The notes under the pieces were generated by a model that saw only the letters and a list, made by a program, of their open reading frames with translations, ran no database searches and was not told the DNA's origin. Position numbers and translations under genes: made by a program. Of a stretch of DNA of 64,000 nt, positions 37,938 through 47,205 are shown piece by piece (position 1 is the first letter of the stretch; every line of letters starts with the position of its first letter). Source of the DNA: Burkholderiales bacterium (GTDB lineage Bacteria > Pseudomonadota > Gammaproteobacteria > Burkholderiales > Burkholderiaceae_C); the NCBI GenBank assembly GCA_030604135.1, contig JAUVWL010000018.1:1-64000 (forward strand). The letters are read 5' to 3'.

Positions 37938-38795
37938 ATGCAGTTCCGACTGAAACAGCTGTGGGAAAGCTGGCGGCAGCCGCCACCGCAGCAACCGCGT
38001 CTGCTGATCCTGGGGGCACAGAAGGCGGGCACCACCACCCTCTTCGACATGCTCGACGGCGTCGGCCCGTTCAGAGGCAGCACCACCAAGGAGATCGGCT
38101 TCTTTTCCAAGGACGCGTTCTACCAGCGGGGCATGCCCTGGTACCTGGGCCACTTCGGCGCGGCGGGCACCAACGGCATCGGGTTTGAGGCCACGCCCGA
38201 ATACCTGTACTACGATTTTGTGGCGCCCCGCATCCGCGAACAGCTGCCGCAGGCCCGTTTTGTGGTGTTGCTGCGCGAACCCGCTGCGCGCTGCTTCTCG
38301 GCCTGGAACATGTTCCGCCTGTTCAACCGGGACCAGCCCCAGACCATCTATGAGCACTTCACCCAGTGGGCCAACACGGATGCCCGCGAGCCGCTGAAGC
38401 AACTGCTTTTCACCCAGCCGTTTCCCGGCTTTGCCGCCTGCGTGGAAACGGAGCTGTCCGGCCTGGACGGGCAACCGGCGACACCCGAACCGTCCTTCGT
38501 GCGCCGGGGTCTTTACGCAGACCAGATCGAACGCTATCTGTCCCTGTTTGACCGCGATCGCTTCCTGTTCCTGGAGCAGAACGAACTCAACGACCCCGTC
38601 AGGGTGGCCAGCGGCATCGGCAAACTGATGGGCACCGAGATCAACCCGCTGGCGCTGAAGGTGCAATCCAGCAACCAGGGCGAGTATGGTTCGACCGACG
38701 AAGAGGTGACCCGCTGCATGGAGCGCCTTCGTTCGTTCTACCGGCCCCACAACGATCGCCTGTTCCGGCTGATCGGCCGTTCGTTCGATTGGTGA
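37938..38795 (+). CDS. Sulfotransferase II (heparan-sulfate-type)
   Basis: A 285-residue sulfotransferase of the carbohydrate/heparan type. The PAPS 5' loop LGAQKAGTTTL (25-35) and the 3'-phosphate motif REPAARCFSAW (113-123; R113, S121) are both intact. The gene lies 12 bp after sulfotransferase I and is convergent with the SLC13 gene across a 21-bp gap. The family normally transfers sulfate to sugar hydroxyl or amino groups. Confidence 0.88.
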   Translation: MQFRLKQLWESWRQPPPQQPRLLILGAQKAGTTTLFDMLDGVGPFRGSTTKEIGFFSKDAFYQRGMPWYLGHFGAAGTNGIGFEATPEYLYYDFVAPRIREQLPQARFVVLLREPAARCFSAWNMFRLFNRDQPQTIYEHFTQWANTDAREPLKQLLFTQPFPGFAACVETELSGLDGQPATPEPSFVRRGLYADQIERYLSLFDRDRFLFLEQNELNDPVRVASGIGKLMGTEINPLALKVQSSNQGEYGSTDEEVTRCMERLRSFYRPHNDRLFRLIGRSFDW

Positions 38796-38816
38796 CCCTT
38801 CCAGGGTCCGCTGCCG

Positions 38817-40547
38817 TCACAGCGGAAAAAACACCGGCACCAGCAGCAACACCATCAGGCCATAGACCAGCGACACCGGCCAGCCAGCGCGTGCATAGTC
38901 GGCCACCTTGTACCGGCCGGGCGTCATCACCATCATGTGGGTCTGGTACCCAAAAGGCATGAGGAAGCAGGCGCTGGCACCATACAGAACCACCATGTAG
39001 AACGGCACCGGGCTGACGCCCAGGCTTGAGGCTGTGGCCACAGCCACCGGAAAGGCCAGCGCGGCTGCGGCGTTATTGGTGACCATCTCGGTGAGCAAAA
39101 CGGTCATCAGGTAGATGCCGACCAGAGCACCGAAAACCCCCATGCCGGAGAAGGCGGTGCGAACCCCGTCGGCCATCAGCTGGGCCGCTCCGGTGCGCTC
39201 CAGGCCCAGCGAAATGGCCAGGGCCGAGCCAACCACCAGCAACAACTCGAACGGAAACCGCCGTCGCATATCGGCCGCAGTCAGCCATCCAGCCAGCAGG
39301 AACAGGCCCAACAGCATGAGCAGCCCGGAGAAGAGGGTCAGCACACCGAGGGTGGCCAGAACGATCACCATGCCGAACGCGCCCAGCGCGGCCAGCCCTT
39401 GTCCGGCCGACAGGCGTGGGCGGTGCACGGTATCGCCCAGGATGTGGAAGTTGCGGTCGATGTTGCGGTGCTGCGCGAAATCCTGGCCCACAGCCAGCAG
39501 CAACCCGTCCCCCACCTTCAAAGGAATGCGCCCGAGTTGGCCGCTCAATTGGCGTTCCCCGCGACGGATCGCCACCACGCCGGCATTGAACATGGTGCGA
39601 AAGTCCACCTCCCGCAGGGTCTTGCCCGGCAGGTCGGAATGGCTGGACACGACCACCTCCACCAGATTGGAACGCAGCAGTCCGTCGGAACTGCAGCCGA
39701 ACACCTCCAGGCCTTCGTACCCCTCAAGCTTGCGAAACCGCGACGACTCACCGGCAAACAGCAAGATGTCGTCTGCCAGCAGAACTTCATCAGGGGCGAC
39801 CGGAGAAACCAGCCGGCCGTCGCGCACGATCTCGACCAGGAACAGGCCATCCAGCTGGCGCAGACGATTGGCCTCGATGCTGCGCCCGATCAAGGGGGAT
39901 CCCGCCGTGACGTGGGCCTCAAGGAAGTAGTTCGATACCGCAGGCTCAACCTGGGCTTGCGCGTGACCTGGCAACAGACGCCCGGTCAGCAGCATCACCA
40001 CCAGGCAAGCCAGCGCCACCGGAATGCCGACCAGCGCGGGCGTGAACATGCCCATGCCGGTCATGCCGCTCTGGATGACAAACGAGTTCACGACCAGGTT
40101 GGTGGATGTGCCGACCAGCGTGGTCACGCCCCCCAGAATGGACGCAAAGGACAGCGGAATCAGAAGCCTCGAGGGGGACCAGCGCCGCTCCCGCGTCACC
40201 GCCGACAGCAGCACGCTGACCACCGCCGTGTTGTTCATGAAGGCCGACAGCCCAGCGGCCACCGAGATCAGGCGCCCGCGCGCGGCCGTCTCGCTGCCCC
40301 TGAGCAACCAGGCGGCCAGGCCCTCGACCACGGCGGTCCGGTCGAACACCAGCGACACCATCATCAGCAGCAGCAGGGTGACCAGGGCCGGGTTGGTGAA
40401 GCTGCCCAGCAGATCGGCCTGACCGATCACCCCGGAGAGATAGAAGCCGCAGGCCCAGACCGGGAAAAGCAGCGATGCGGGCCATCGACCGTGCACCAGC
40501 AGCACGATCAGCAGCAGGACAGCCGCAAGCCCTATGTAGGCACCCAT
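38817..40547 (-). CDS. SLC13-family anion permease with regulatory TrkA-C domains
   Basis: A 576-residue inner-membrane permease of the DASS/SLC13 superfamily. Two transporter halves (about residues 1-190 and 390-576, with NNTA and TSTNL motifs in the first and TNNAAAALAF in the second) flank two cytoplasmic TrkA-C-like domains (about 205-290 and 300-380). This layout matches putative sulfate permeases of the SAC1/SLT type. Its start lies 11 bp after cysQ on the same strand, and the PAPS genes face away, so sulfate uptake for PAPS synthesis is the favoured role; other anions are possible. Confidence 0.83.
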   Translation of the reverse strand: MGAYIGLAAVLLLIVLLVHGRWPASLLFPVWACGFYLSGVIGQADLLGSFTNPALVTLLLLMMVSLVFDRTAVVEGLAAWLLRGSETAARGRLISVAAGLSAFMNNTAVVSVLLSAVTRERRWSPSRLLIPLSFASILGGVTTLVGTSTNLVVNSFVIQSGMTGMGMFTPALVGIPVALACLVVMLLTGRLLPGHAQAQVEPAVSNYFLEAHVTAGSPLIGRSIEANRLRQLDGLFLVEIVRDGRLVSPVAPDEVLLADDILLFAGESSRFRKLEGYEGLEVFGCSSDGLLRSNLVEVVVSSHSDLPGKTLREVDFRTMFNAGVVAIRRGERQLSGQLGRIPLKVGDGLLLAVGQDFAQHRNIDRNFHILGDTVHRPRLSAGQGLAALGAFGMVIVLATLGVLTLFSGLLMLLGLFLLAGWLTAADMRRRFPFELLLVVGSALAISLGLERTGAAQLMADGVRTAFSGMGVFGALVGIYLMTVLLTEMVTNNAAAALAFPVAVATASSLGVSPVPFYMVVLYGASACFLMPFGYQTHMMVMTPGRYKVADYARAGWPVSLVYGLMVLLLVPVFFPL

Positions 40548-40558
40548 GGTGATTCGGA

Positions 40559-41374
40559 TCAACCCCTGGCGGGTTGCTGGCCCCAGGCCACGAAATGGGG
40601 GTTCTCGAAGCCGGGCTTGCCATGCACCAGCGGACGGCTGTCCAGGGTGCACACCGCACCCCCGGCTCCGAGCAAAACGGCTTGTCCGGCGGCAATGTCC
40701 CATTCCATGGTGCGACCGAGGCGCGGATAGACGTCGGCCTCGCCCTGCGCCACCAGGCACAGCTTGAGCGAGGAGCCGGCACTGGCCACGGCGGCCACGC
40801 GCCTGCCGGCCAGAAAGGCGTCGAGCGCGGCGGCGTCGCCATGCGAGCGACTGGCCACCACCGTCAGCCCCGCTTCCGGCACCTGCCGCACCCGGATTGG
40901 AACACGGCGTCCCTCCGCTTCCATCCATGCCCCCAATTGTGGTCCACCCACGAACAGGCGCTCCAGCGCCGGCGCCAGCACCAGGCCAAGGACCGGAACC
41001 CCGTCCTGGACCAAGGCCATGTTCACGGTGAATTCGCCGTTGCGGGAGATGAACTCGCGGGTACCGTCCAGCGGATCGACCAACCAGAAGCTTCGACCCA
41101 CAGCCGGCACATCGCCCGCGGCGACCGACTCCTCGGCCACCACCGGTATGTCGGGTGTCAACCGGGCAAGTCCGGCCAGGATGACGGTTTCTGCTTCCTG
41201 ATCGGCCCGCGTGACCGGGGACCGATCGGCCTTCTGGTCCACCTCGATGGCCTCGGCGTAGACCGACATCACCACCTTGCCTGCCTCCCGGATCAGCGCC
41301 GTCAGGGAAGGAATCCAGCTGTCCAGGGTGGCCCTGTCAAAAGGCTCGTGGGGGGGGTATTGAATCGCAGCCAT
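40559..41374 (-). CDS. cysQ: 3'(2'),5'-bisphosphate nucleotidase
   Basis: Removes the 3'-phosphate of PAP, the inhibitory product of every PAPS-dependent sulfotransferase. The 271-residue protein has the inositol-monophosphatase-fold metal sites: EE (81-82), DPLDGTREF (100-108) and WDIAAG (225-230). It is divergent from the cysD fusion across an AT-rich 75-bp region and heads an operon with the SLC13 permease. Confidence 0.94.
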   Translation of the reverse strand: MAAIQYPPHEPFDRATLDSWIPSLTALIREAGKVVMSVYAEAIEVDQKADRSPVTRADQEAETVILAGLARLTPDIPVVAEESVAAGDVPAVGRSFWLVDPLDGTREFISRNGEFTVNMALVQDGVPVLGLVLAPALERLFVGGPQLGAWMEAEGRRVPIRVRQVPEAGLTVVASRSHGDAAALDAFLAGRRVAAVASAGSSLKLCLVAQGEADVYPRLGRTMEWDIAAGQAVLLGAGGAVCTLDSRPLVHGKPGFENPHFVAWGQQPARG

Positions 41375-41380
41375 AGCCAG

Positions 41381-41425
41381 ATATTATGCTTTAATATTGA
41401 GCTTAGAAATAATTGTTTAATAAAA
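41381..41425 (+). promoter_or_regulatory. AT-rich divergent promoter region between cysQ and cysD
   Basis: This 75-bp gap is strikingly AT-rich against its surroundings. An inverted repeat of 6-bp arms (41381-41386 and 41392-41397, ATATTA/TAATAT) sits beside a candidate rightward -35 TTGAGC (41397-41402) and, 17 bp on, a -10-like ATAAAA (41420-41425; TAATAA overlaps it). The dyad touches the -35 and could be an operator. A leftward promoter for cysQ must also lie here, but I cannot place it precisely. Confidence 0.5.
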
Positions 41426-41449
41426 GCAAAATCCCGGCAAGCGCACCGA

Positions 41450-42133
41450 ATGAGCACGCAGACACTCAACGAGAGCCGGCGCCTGGCGGTGCGCTTGCGG
41501 CTGGAAGGGCAGACGCTGAAGGCGGTGGCCGAAAGGACAGGGCTGAGCCACCCGACCATCATTGCCGCGGTCAAGGCATTCCGGCAGGGTGGCTGGGCCC
41601 AGGTGGATGTCAACCCGGGCAAGGGGCGCCCATCCCGCCAACAGGCCCGTCTGATTCCAGCCGTCCACGAACAGCTGATTGATGCCATGCGACACCCCGA
41701 TGCGCCCGCCTTGTGGAACCGTCCCCGGGTACAGCAGTGGTTGCAGGATGCCGGCGCCGCAGCCAGCCGCACGGCCGTGGATGCCTGGCTCAGGCGGATG
41801 GGCTGGCTGGGCGCTGCCAACCCTGCCGAGACCCAGCCGAACACGCCCGACAGGTGGGCCGCCCGCGCATGGGCACCACTGGACGCGCGTGGCACCACCG
41901 CAGGCTACCACTTGCGCGACCCGAAGGGTCACGACTGGTGGGTGGCCTTTGCCGGCCAAAGCCCCAGCGAGGCCGATCTGACACGCCTGTTACAGGCCTT
42001 GGCCAAGGTATCCAGCCGGCCACTGAAGCTGATGATTCGGGGTGCCGATGCCCTCGCAGCCCTGCCCGCTGTTGCCGACCACCTCTCCCGCTGCACCCCG
42101 CCCATTGCCCTTGTCGAACCCGAGCCAATTGCC
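41450..42133 (+). other. IS630-transposase-like N-terminal extension fused to CysD
   Basis: The first 228 residues of the cysD reading frame. Residues about 5-50 form a helix-turn-helix ([15 protein letters not shown]), and about 60-120 form the winged-helix part (GKGRPSR, later [10 protein letters not shown] and [13 protein letters not shown]) typical of IS630 transposase N-termini. Residues about 140-228 look like a shrunken DDE domain (WAPLDARGT, then [17 protein letters not shown], ending ALVEPEP). I find no complete DDE triad and no LPPYSPELNPIE-type ending. It looks like a domesticated DNA-binding remnant. Confidence 0.68.
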
Positions 42134-43087
42134 ATGAGTCCTAGCTCCCCCCCTCTGCACAGCCTGACCACCAGCCAGCCGGACCGGCACACCCTGACCC
42201 ACCTGCAACGACTGGAAGCCGAGAGCATCCACATCATGCGCGAGGTGGTGGCCGAGGCCGACAAGCCCGTGATGCTGTATTCCATCGGCAAGGACAGCGC
42301 AGTCATGTTGCACCTGGCCATGAAAGCCTTCTACCCGGCCAGGCCGCCGTTTCCTCTGCTGCACGTCGACACGCGCTGGAAATTCCGGGAGATGTACCGC
42401 TTCCGCGACCGCATGGCCAAAGAGCTGGGCATGGAACTGCTGGTGCACATCAATCAGGAAGGGGTTGAAAAGAACATCAACCCGTTCACCCACGGATCGG
42501 CCATCCACACCGACATCATGAAGACGGAGAGCCTGAAACAGGCGCTGGACCGGCACGGATTCGATGCAGCCTTCGGCGGCGCCCGGCGTGACGAAGAGAA
42601 GTCGCGGGCCAAGGAACGCATTTTCTCGTTCCGGACCGAACAGCACCGCTGGGACCCCAAGAACCAGCGCCCCGAACTCTGGCACCTCTACAACGGCCGC
42701 AAGCACAAGGGCGAGTCGATGCGGGTGTTCCCGCTCTCCAACTGGACCGAGCTCGACATCTGGCAGTACATCTACCTGCAGAACATTCCCATCGTACCGC
42801 TGTACTACGCGGCCGAGCGCCCGGTGGTCGTGCGCGACGGCGTGCTGATCATGGTCGATGACGAACGCATGCCCCTGCGCCCGGGCGAGGTGCCCATGCT
42901 GCGCAAGGTCCGCTTCCGCACGCTCGGCTGCTACCCGCTGACCGGCGCCGTGCTGTCCGAGGCCGACACCCTGCCCGCGATCATTCAGGAGATGCTGCTG
43001 ACCACCACCTCTGAACGGCAGGGCCGCGTCATCGACCACGACAGCGCCAGCTCCATGGAAAAAAAGAAGCAGGAAGGGTACTTCTGA
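41450..43087 (+). CDS. cysD: Sulfate adenylyltransferase small subunit CysD with HTH extension
   Basis: CysD with CysN makes APS from sulfate and ATP. The open frame of 545 residues includes a standard CysD from the internal ATG at 42134 (317 residues; E. coli 302) with [42 protein letters not shown] and the ending KKKQEGYF. The upstream 228 residues are an in-frame IS630-like helix-turn-helix region starting at the ATG at 41450. Neither start has a strong ribosome-binding site, so the cell may make a fusion, a plain CysD, or both. The stop overlaps the cysNC start (TGATG). Confidence 0.87.
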   Translation: MSTQTLNESRRLAVRLRLEGQTLKAVAERTGLSHPTIIAAVKAFRQGGWAQVDVNPGKGRPSRQQARLIPAVHEQLIDAMRHPDAPALWNRPRVQQWLQDAGAAASRTAVDAWLRRMGWLGAANPAETQPNTPDRWAARAWAPLDARGTTAGYHLRDPKGHDWWVAFAGQSPSEADLTRLLQALAKVSSRPLKLMIRGADALAALPAVADHLSRCTPPIALVEPEPIAMSPSSPPLHSLTTSQPDRHTLTHLQRLEAESIHIMREVVAEADKPVMLYSIGKDSAVMLHLAMKAFYPARPPFPLLHVDTRWKFREMYRFRDRMAKELGMELLVHINQEGVEKNINPFTHGSAIHTDIMKTESLKQALDRHGFDAAFGGARRDEEKSRAKERIFSFRTEQHRWDPKNQRPELWHLYNGRKHKGESMRVFPLSNWTELDIWQYIYLQNIPIVPLYYAAERPVVVRDGVLIMVDDERMPLRPGEVPMLRKVRFRTLGCYPLTGAVLSEADTLPAIIQEMLLTTTSERQGRVIDHDSASSMEKKKQEGYF

Positions 43088-44991
43088 TGGCACACCGATC
43101 CGACCTCATCGCCACCGACATCGGCGAATACCTGCGGTCACACGAACACAAGAGCCTGCTGCGCTTCATCACCTGCGGCAGCGTGGACGACGGCAAGAGC
43201 ACGCTGATCGGCCGCCTGCTGTACGAGTCGAAGATGCTGTTCGAGGACCAGCTCGCCGCGGTCGAGGCCGACTCGCGCAAGTTCGGCACCCAGGGCGACC
43301 AGATCGATTTCGCCCTGCTGGTGGACGGACTGGCCGCCGAACGCGAGCAAGGCATCACCATCGATGTGGCCTACCGCTTCTTTTCCACCGACCGCCGCAA
43401 GTTCATCGTCGCCGACACGCCCGGCCATGAACAGTACACCCGCAACATGGTCACCGGAGCATCCACCGCCGATGCAGCCGTGCTGATGGTCGATGCCCGC
43501 AAGGGCATCCTGACGCAGACCCGCAGGCACAGTTATCTGGTGACCCTGCTGGGCATCCGGCACATCGTGGTGGCCATCAACAAGATGGACCTGGTCAATT
43601 ACAGCGAAGCCACCTACCAGCGCATCGTTGAAGACTACCGTGCGTTCGCCCGTCACCTGGGCATCGACGACGTGACCTTCATCCCGATGTCCGCCTTCAA
43701 GGGCGACAACATCACCGAACCGAGCCCGCAAATGCCCTGGTACCACGGCACCACGCTGATGGGATACCTGGAAACGGTCGAGATCGACGAGCTTCGCCAG
43801 CAGGCCGGTGCCTTCCGGATGCCGGTGCAATGGGTGAACCGGCCCAACCTGGACTTCAGGGGCTACTGCGGCACAGTGGCTGGCGGACGCATCCGGCCCG
43901 GGCAGGCGGTGCGCATCCTTCCCTCCGGCCAGGAGACACGGGTGGCGCGCATCGTCACCCACGACGGCGACCTCGACGAAGCCGTGGCAGGTCAGTCCGT
44001 CACCCTCACGCTGGCCGACGAGGTGGACGTCTCGCGCGGCAACATGGTGGCCGACGCACTGGCGCCGGCGCAGACGGCCGACCAGTTTGAAGGCACCCTC
44101 GTCTGGATGAACGACGAACCCCTGCTGCCGGGGCGGCCCTACCTGGTCAAGATCGGCACACAGACCGCCACGGCTTCCGTGACCCAGATCAAGCACCTGG
44201 TCAACGTCAACACCCTGGAACACATCGCCGGCAAGCAGCTGGACCTCAACGCCATCGGTGTCTGCAACCTCAGCCTGGACCGCCAGGTGGCCTTCGACCC
44301 CTACATCGAGAACCGGGAGACTGGCAGCTTCATCCTGATCGATCGGCTGAGCAATCGCACTGTCGGGGCCGGCCTGATCAACCATGCTCTGAGACGCAGC
44401 CACAACATCCACATGCAGCACATGGACGTGGACAAGGCCGCCCGGTCCGCGCTCAAGGGTCAGAAGCCCTGCATCGTCTGGTTCACCGGTTTCTCCGGCG
44501 CTGGCAAGTCCACCATCTCCAACCGGGTCGAAAAGACCCTGTGTGCCCTGGGTCACCACACCTACACCCTGGACGGCGACAACGTTCGGCACGGACTGAA
44601 CAAGGACCTGGGGTTCACCGAAGTCGACCGGATCGAAAACATCCGGCGCGTGGCCGAGGTGTCTCGCCTGATGGTCGACGCGGGTCTGATCGTGCTGGTT
44701 TCCTTCATATCGCCATTCCGGGCCGAACGGCAGCTCGCCCGCTCCCTGGTGCAGCCGGACGAGTTCATCGAAATCCATGTGAACGCGCCTTTGCATGTGG
44801 CCGAAGCACGGGATCCGAAGGGCCTGTACCGGAAGGCGCGGCAAGGTTTGCTCAAGAACTTCACCGGCATCGATTCACCCTACGAACCGCCGGAGAATCC
44901 GGAGTTGTCCCTGCCAACGGCCGAGATCGGCCCGGACGAGGCGGCCGGGAAGGTGGTCGAGTATCTGAAGGCCCGGGGCTATCTGATGTAG
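43087..44991 (+). CDS. cysNC: Bifunctional sulfate adenylyltransferase GTPase/APS kinase (CysNC)
   Basis: A 634-residue fusion that completes PAPS synthesis. The N-terminal CysN GTPase has G1 GSVDDGKST (31-39), the DTPGHEQY switch and NKMD, followed by EF-Tu-like domains 2 and 3. From about residue 455 the sequence is an APS kinase (CysC/NodQ type) with P-loop GFSGAGKST (about 467-475), the DGDNVRHGL segment and FISPFRAER. Its start overlaps the cysD stop by 1 bp, fixing subunit stoichiometry. The NodPQ-like arrangement beside sulfotransferases favours PAPS for sulfation as well as assimilation. Confidence 0.96.
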   Translation: MAHRSDLIATDIGEYLRSHEHKSLLRFITCGSVDDGKSTLIGRLLYESKMLFEDQLAAVEADSRKFGTQGDQIDFALLVDGLAAEREQGITIDVAYRFFSTDRRKFIVADTPGHEQYTRNMVTGASTADAAVLMVDARKGILTQTRRHSYLVTLLGIRHIVVAINKMDLVNYSEATYQRIVEDYRAFARHLGIDDVTFIPMSAFKGDNITEPSPQMPWYHGTTLMGYLETVEIDELRQQAGAFRMPVQWVNRPNLDFRGYCGTVAGGRIRPGQAVRILPSGQETRVARIVTHDGDLDEAVAGQSVTLTLADEVDVSRGNMVADALAPAQTADQFEGTLVWMNDEPLLPGRPYLVKIGTQTATASVTQIKHLVNVNTLEHIAGKQLDLNAIGVCNLSLDRQVAFDPYIENRETGSFILIDRLSNRTVGAGLINHALRRSHNIHMQHMDVDKAARSALKGQKPCIVWFTGFSGAGKSTISNRVEKTLCALGHHTYTLDGDNVRHGLNKDLGFTEVDRIENIRRVAEVSRLMVDAGLIVLVSFISPFRAERQLARSLVQPDEFIEIHVNAPLHVAEARDPKGLYRKARQGLLKNFTGIDSPYEPPENPELSLPTAEIGPDEAAGKVVEYLKARGYLM

Positions 44992-45071
44992 CATTGGGTG
45001 CCACCCCCAGCGTGTCGCATTGCCCGCTGCAATTCGACACGCCCGACCGACTCCGTCCCCGGTTTGCCTTC

Positions 45072-46205
45072 ATGGCCCAGTCCAACATCTTTGTCACCCA
45101 GCCATTCCTACCGCCCCTGGAGGAGTTCATTCCGTATCTGGAGGAGATCTGGGCTAAAAAGGTGCTGACCAACAACGGGCCCTACCATCAGCAGCTCGAG
45201 GCCGAGCTGGCCCGGTATCTGGGTGTGGAGCACATTTCACTGTTCAACAACTGCACGATTGCCCTGGTCACGGCCCTGCAGGCCCTGGACATCCGCGGCG
45301 AGGTCATCACCACCCCCTATTCGTTCGTTGCCACCTCGCACGCCCTGCTCTGGAACAACATCGAACCGGTGTTTGTCGACATCGACCCGGTGTCCCTGAA
45401 CATCGACCCGACGCAAATCGAGGCGGCCATCACGGAGCGGACCCAGGCCATTCTGGCGGTCCACTGTTATGGCACCCCCTGTGATGTCGAGGCCATCGAG
45501 GCGATTGCGGAAAGGCACCAACTGAAGGTGATCTACGATGCCGCCCACGCCTTCGCGGTGGACTTCAAGGGCCGCAGCCTGTTGCAACGCGGTGACCTGT
45601 CGGTGCTGAGCTTTCATGCCACCAAGGTGTTCAACACCTTCGAGGGCGGCGCCATCATTTCCCCGAACGCACAGACCAAGCGCTACGTCGACCAGCTGAA
45701 GAACTTCGGCTTCGTCAACGAGACCACCGTTGTGGCTGCCGGCATCAACGGCAAGATGAGCGAGATCAACGCCGCGTTCGGCCTGCTGCAATTGCAGCAT
45801 GTGGACCATGCGCTTGACCGACGTCGAGAGATCGAAACCCGCTACCGACAGGCACTGGAAGGCGTGCCCGGCATCTCGCTGCAGCCGCGTCCGGCCGACA
45901 CCCGCACCAACGCCTCCTACTTCCCGATGTTTGTCGGCCCGGACTATCCGCTGGGGCGTGATGCGCTTTATGAAGCCATGCGCCAGCGCGGCGTCTTTGG
46001 CCGGCGCTACTTCTACCCCCTGATTTCGGACATGCCGATGTACCGGCACCTGCCGTCGGCAGCACCAGCACTGCTGCCCGTGGCGCGACGCATTGCCGAC
46101 AGCGTGATCTGCCTGCCCATTTATCCGGCCCTGAACGACGAGGACGTCGATCGGGTCGTCGGACTGATCATTGAAGGTGCTGTGCCCTCTGCTGCCGTGG
46201 CGTGA
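45072..46205 (+). CDS. DegT/DnrJ/EryC1-family sugar aminotransferase (VioA-like)
   Basis: A 377-residue PLP enzyme that aminates keto-sugar nucleotides. The PLP lysine is K185 in FHATKVFNTFEGG, and the DAAHAF motif (D156, H159) holds the pyridine nitrogen and ring. The opening VTQPFLPPLEEF...LTNNGP resembles VioA, which makes dTDP-4-amino-4,6-dideoxyglucose. That would draw on RfbB's product from the same locus. Exact substrate and stereochemistry cannot be told from sequence. It overlaps the following sulfotransferase if that starts at 46171. Confidence 0.85.
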   Translation: MAQSNIFVTQPFLPPLEEFIPYLEEIWAKKVLTNNGPYHQQLEAELARYLGVEHISLFNNCTIALVTALQALDIRGEVITTPYSFVATSHALLWNNIEPVFVDIDPVSLNIDPTQIEAAITERTQAILAVHCYGTPCDVEAIEAIAERHQLKVIYDAAHAFAVDFKGRSLLQRGDLSVLSFHATKVFNTFEGGAIISPNAQTKRYVDQLKNFGFVNETTVVAAGINGKMSEINAAFGLLQLQHVDHALDRRREIETRYRQALEGVPGISLQPRPADTRTNASYFPMFVGPDYPLGRDALYEAMRQRGVFGRRYFYPLISDMPMYRHLPSAAPALLPVARRIADSVICLPIYPALNDEDVDRVVGLIIEGAVPSAAVA

Positions 46206-47205
46206 AGCGGTCGCGCACCTTTGCACCGGCTCCTCGAACGAAACGACAGCCAGCTTGACCACCAGAGACCACCCCTTGAGCACCCGCGATTCCCTACGGC
46301 CGGTTTTTGTCATCGGCAACCCGCGCTCCGGCACCTCGCTGCTGCGCCTGATGCTCACCTGCCATCCCGACCTCGTGGTTCCCCCGGAATGCGGGTTCAT
46401 CCTGTGGCTGCAGTCCCGGCACGGCAACTGGTCGGGGCAGCAGGCCCGCGATCCGGTGGCCGTGGCACATTTCGTGGACGAGCTGCTGGCCTGTCGCAAG
46501 TTCGACACCTGGGGCCTCGATGGCGAGACCCTGCGCATGGCGCTGATGCGCGAACAGCCCGCCGACTATGCCAGTCTGTGTTCGGTTGTCGTGTACACCT
46601 ATGCGGCCGCCCAGAACAAGCACCCCCGCTATTGGGGCGACAAGAACAATTTCCACATCAGCCACGTCGGCGACCTCCGCCGTCTGTACCCTGCTGCCCG
46701 TTTCCTGCACATCACACGTGACGGACGCGACGTCGCCTGCTCCTACCGATCGGTGATGTCCCAGGCTTCGGACAGCCCCTACGCACCCCGCCTGAACACC
46801 ACGGCTCAGGACATTGCACGCGAATGGGCATCGAATGTGGAAGCGGCCGAGTCCGCCATGGCCGACCTGCCTGCCGGGCAGCGCCTGACCATGTCCTACG
46901 AAGAGCTGACCACCCAGCCTCAGGCCACCCTGGAACGCATCACCGGCTGGCTGCAATTGCCCTTCGATACCGCCATGCTCGACTTCCATGAGGCGAACCG
47001 GGCGAAACAACTGGAGCCGATCTCGACCATGGACTGGAAGACCAGAACCACCACACCGGTCTCCAGCGACACCGTGGGCCAGTTCAGGCAGCTTCTGAGT
47101 GCGGACGACATCCGTGCCTTCGAAGCGGTCGCTGGCCCGGCCTTGCTCAAGCTGGGCTACGCGCTGCAGGGTGAGGTCCCGGACAGCAAGCGCAGCGCCT
47201 CATGA
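46171..47205 (+). CDS. Sulfotransferase III
   Basis: A PAPS-dependent sulfotransferase with both cofactor motifs intact: the 5' loop IGNPRSGTSLL (about 48-58) and the 3'-phosphate site RDGRDVACSY (183-192; R183, S191). The ATG at 46171 gives 344 residues but overlaps the aminotransferase gene by 35 bp. TTG codons at 46255 and 46276 are plausible alternatives, because the conserved domain starts only near residue 43. It overlaps the next glycosyltransferase by 4 bp, so transfer of sulfate and sugar may be coordinated. Confidence 0.84.
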   Translation: MKVLCPLLPWREAVAHLCTGSSNETTASLTTRDHPLSTRDSLRPVFVIGNPRSGTSLLRLMLTCHPDLVVPPECGFILWLQSRHGNWSGQQARDPVAVAHFVDELLACRKFDTWGLDGETLRMALMREQPADYASLCSVVVYTYAAAQNKHPRYWGDKNNFHISHVGDLRRLYPAARFLHITRDGRDVACSYRSVMSQASDSPYAPRLNTTAQDIAREWASNVEAAESAMADLPAGQRLTMSYEELTTQPQATLERITGWLQLPFDTAMLDFHEANRAKQLEPISTMDWKTRTTTPVSSDTVGQFRQLLSADDIRAFEAVAGPALLKLGYALQGEVPDSKRSAS

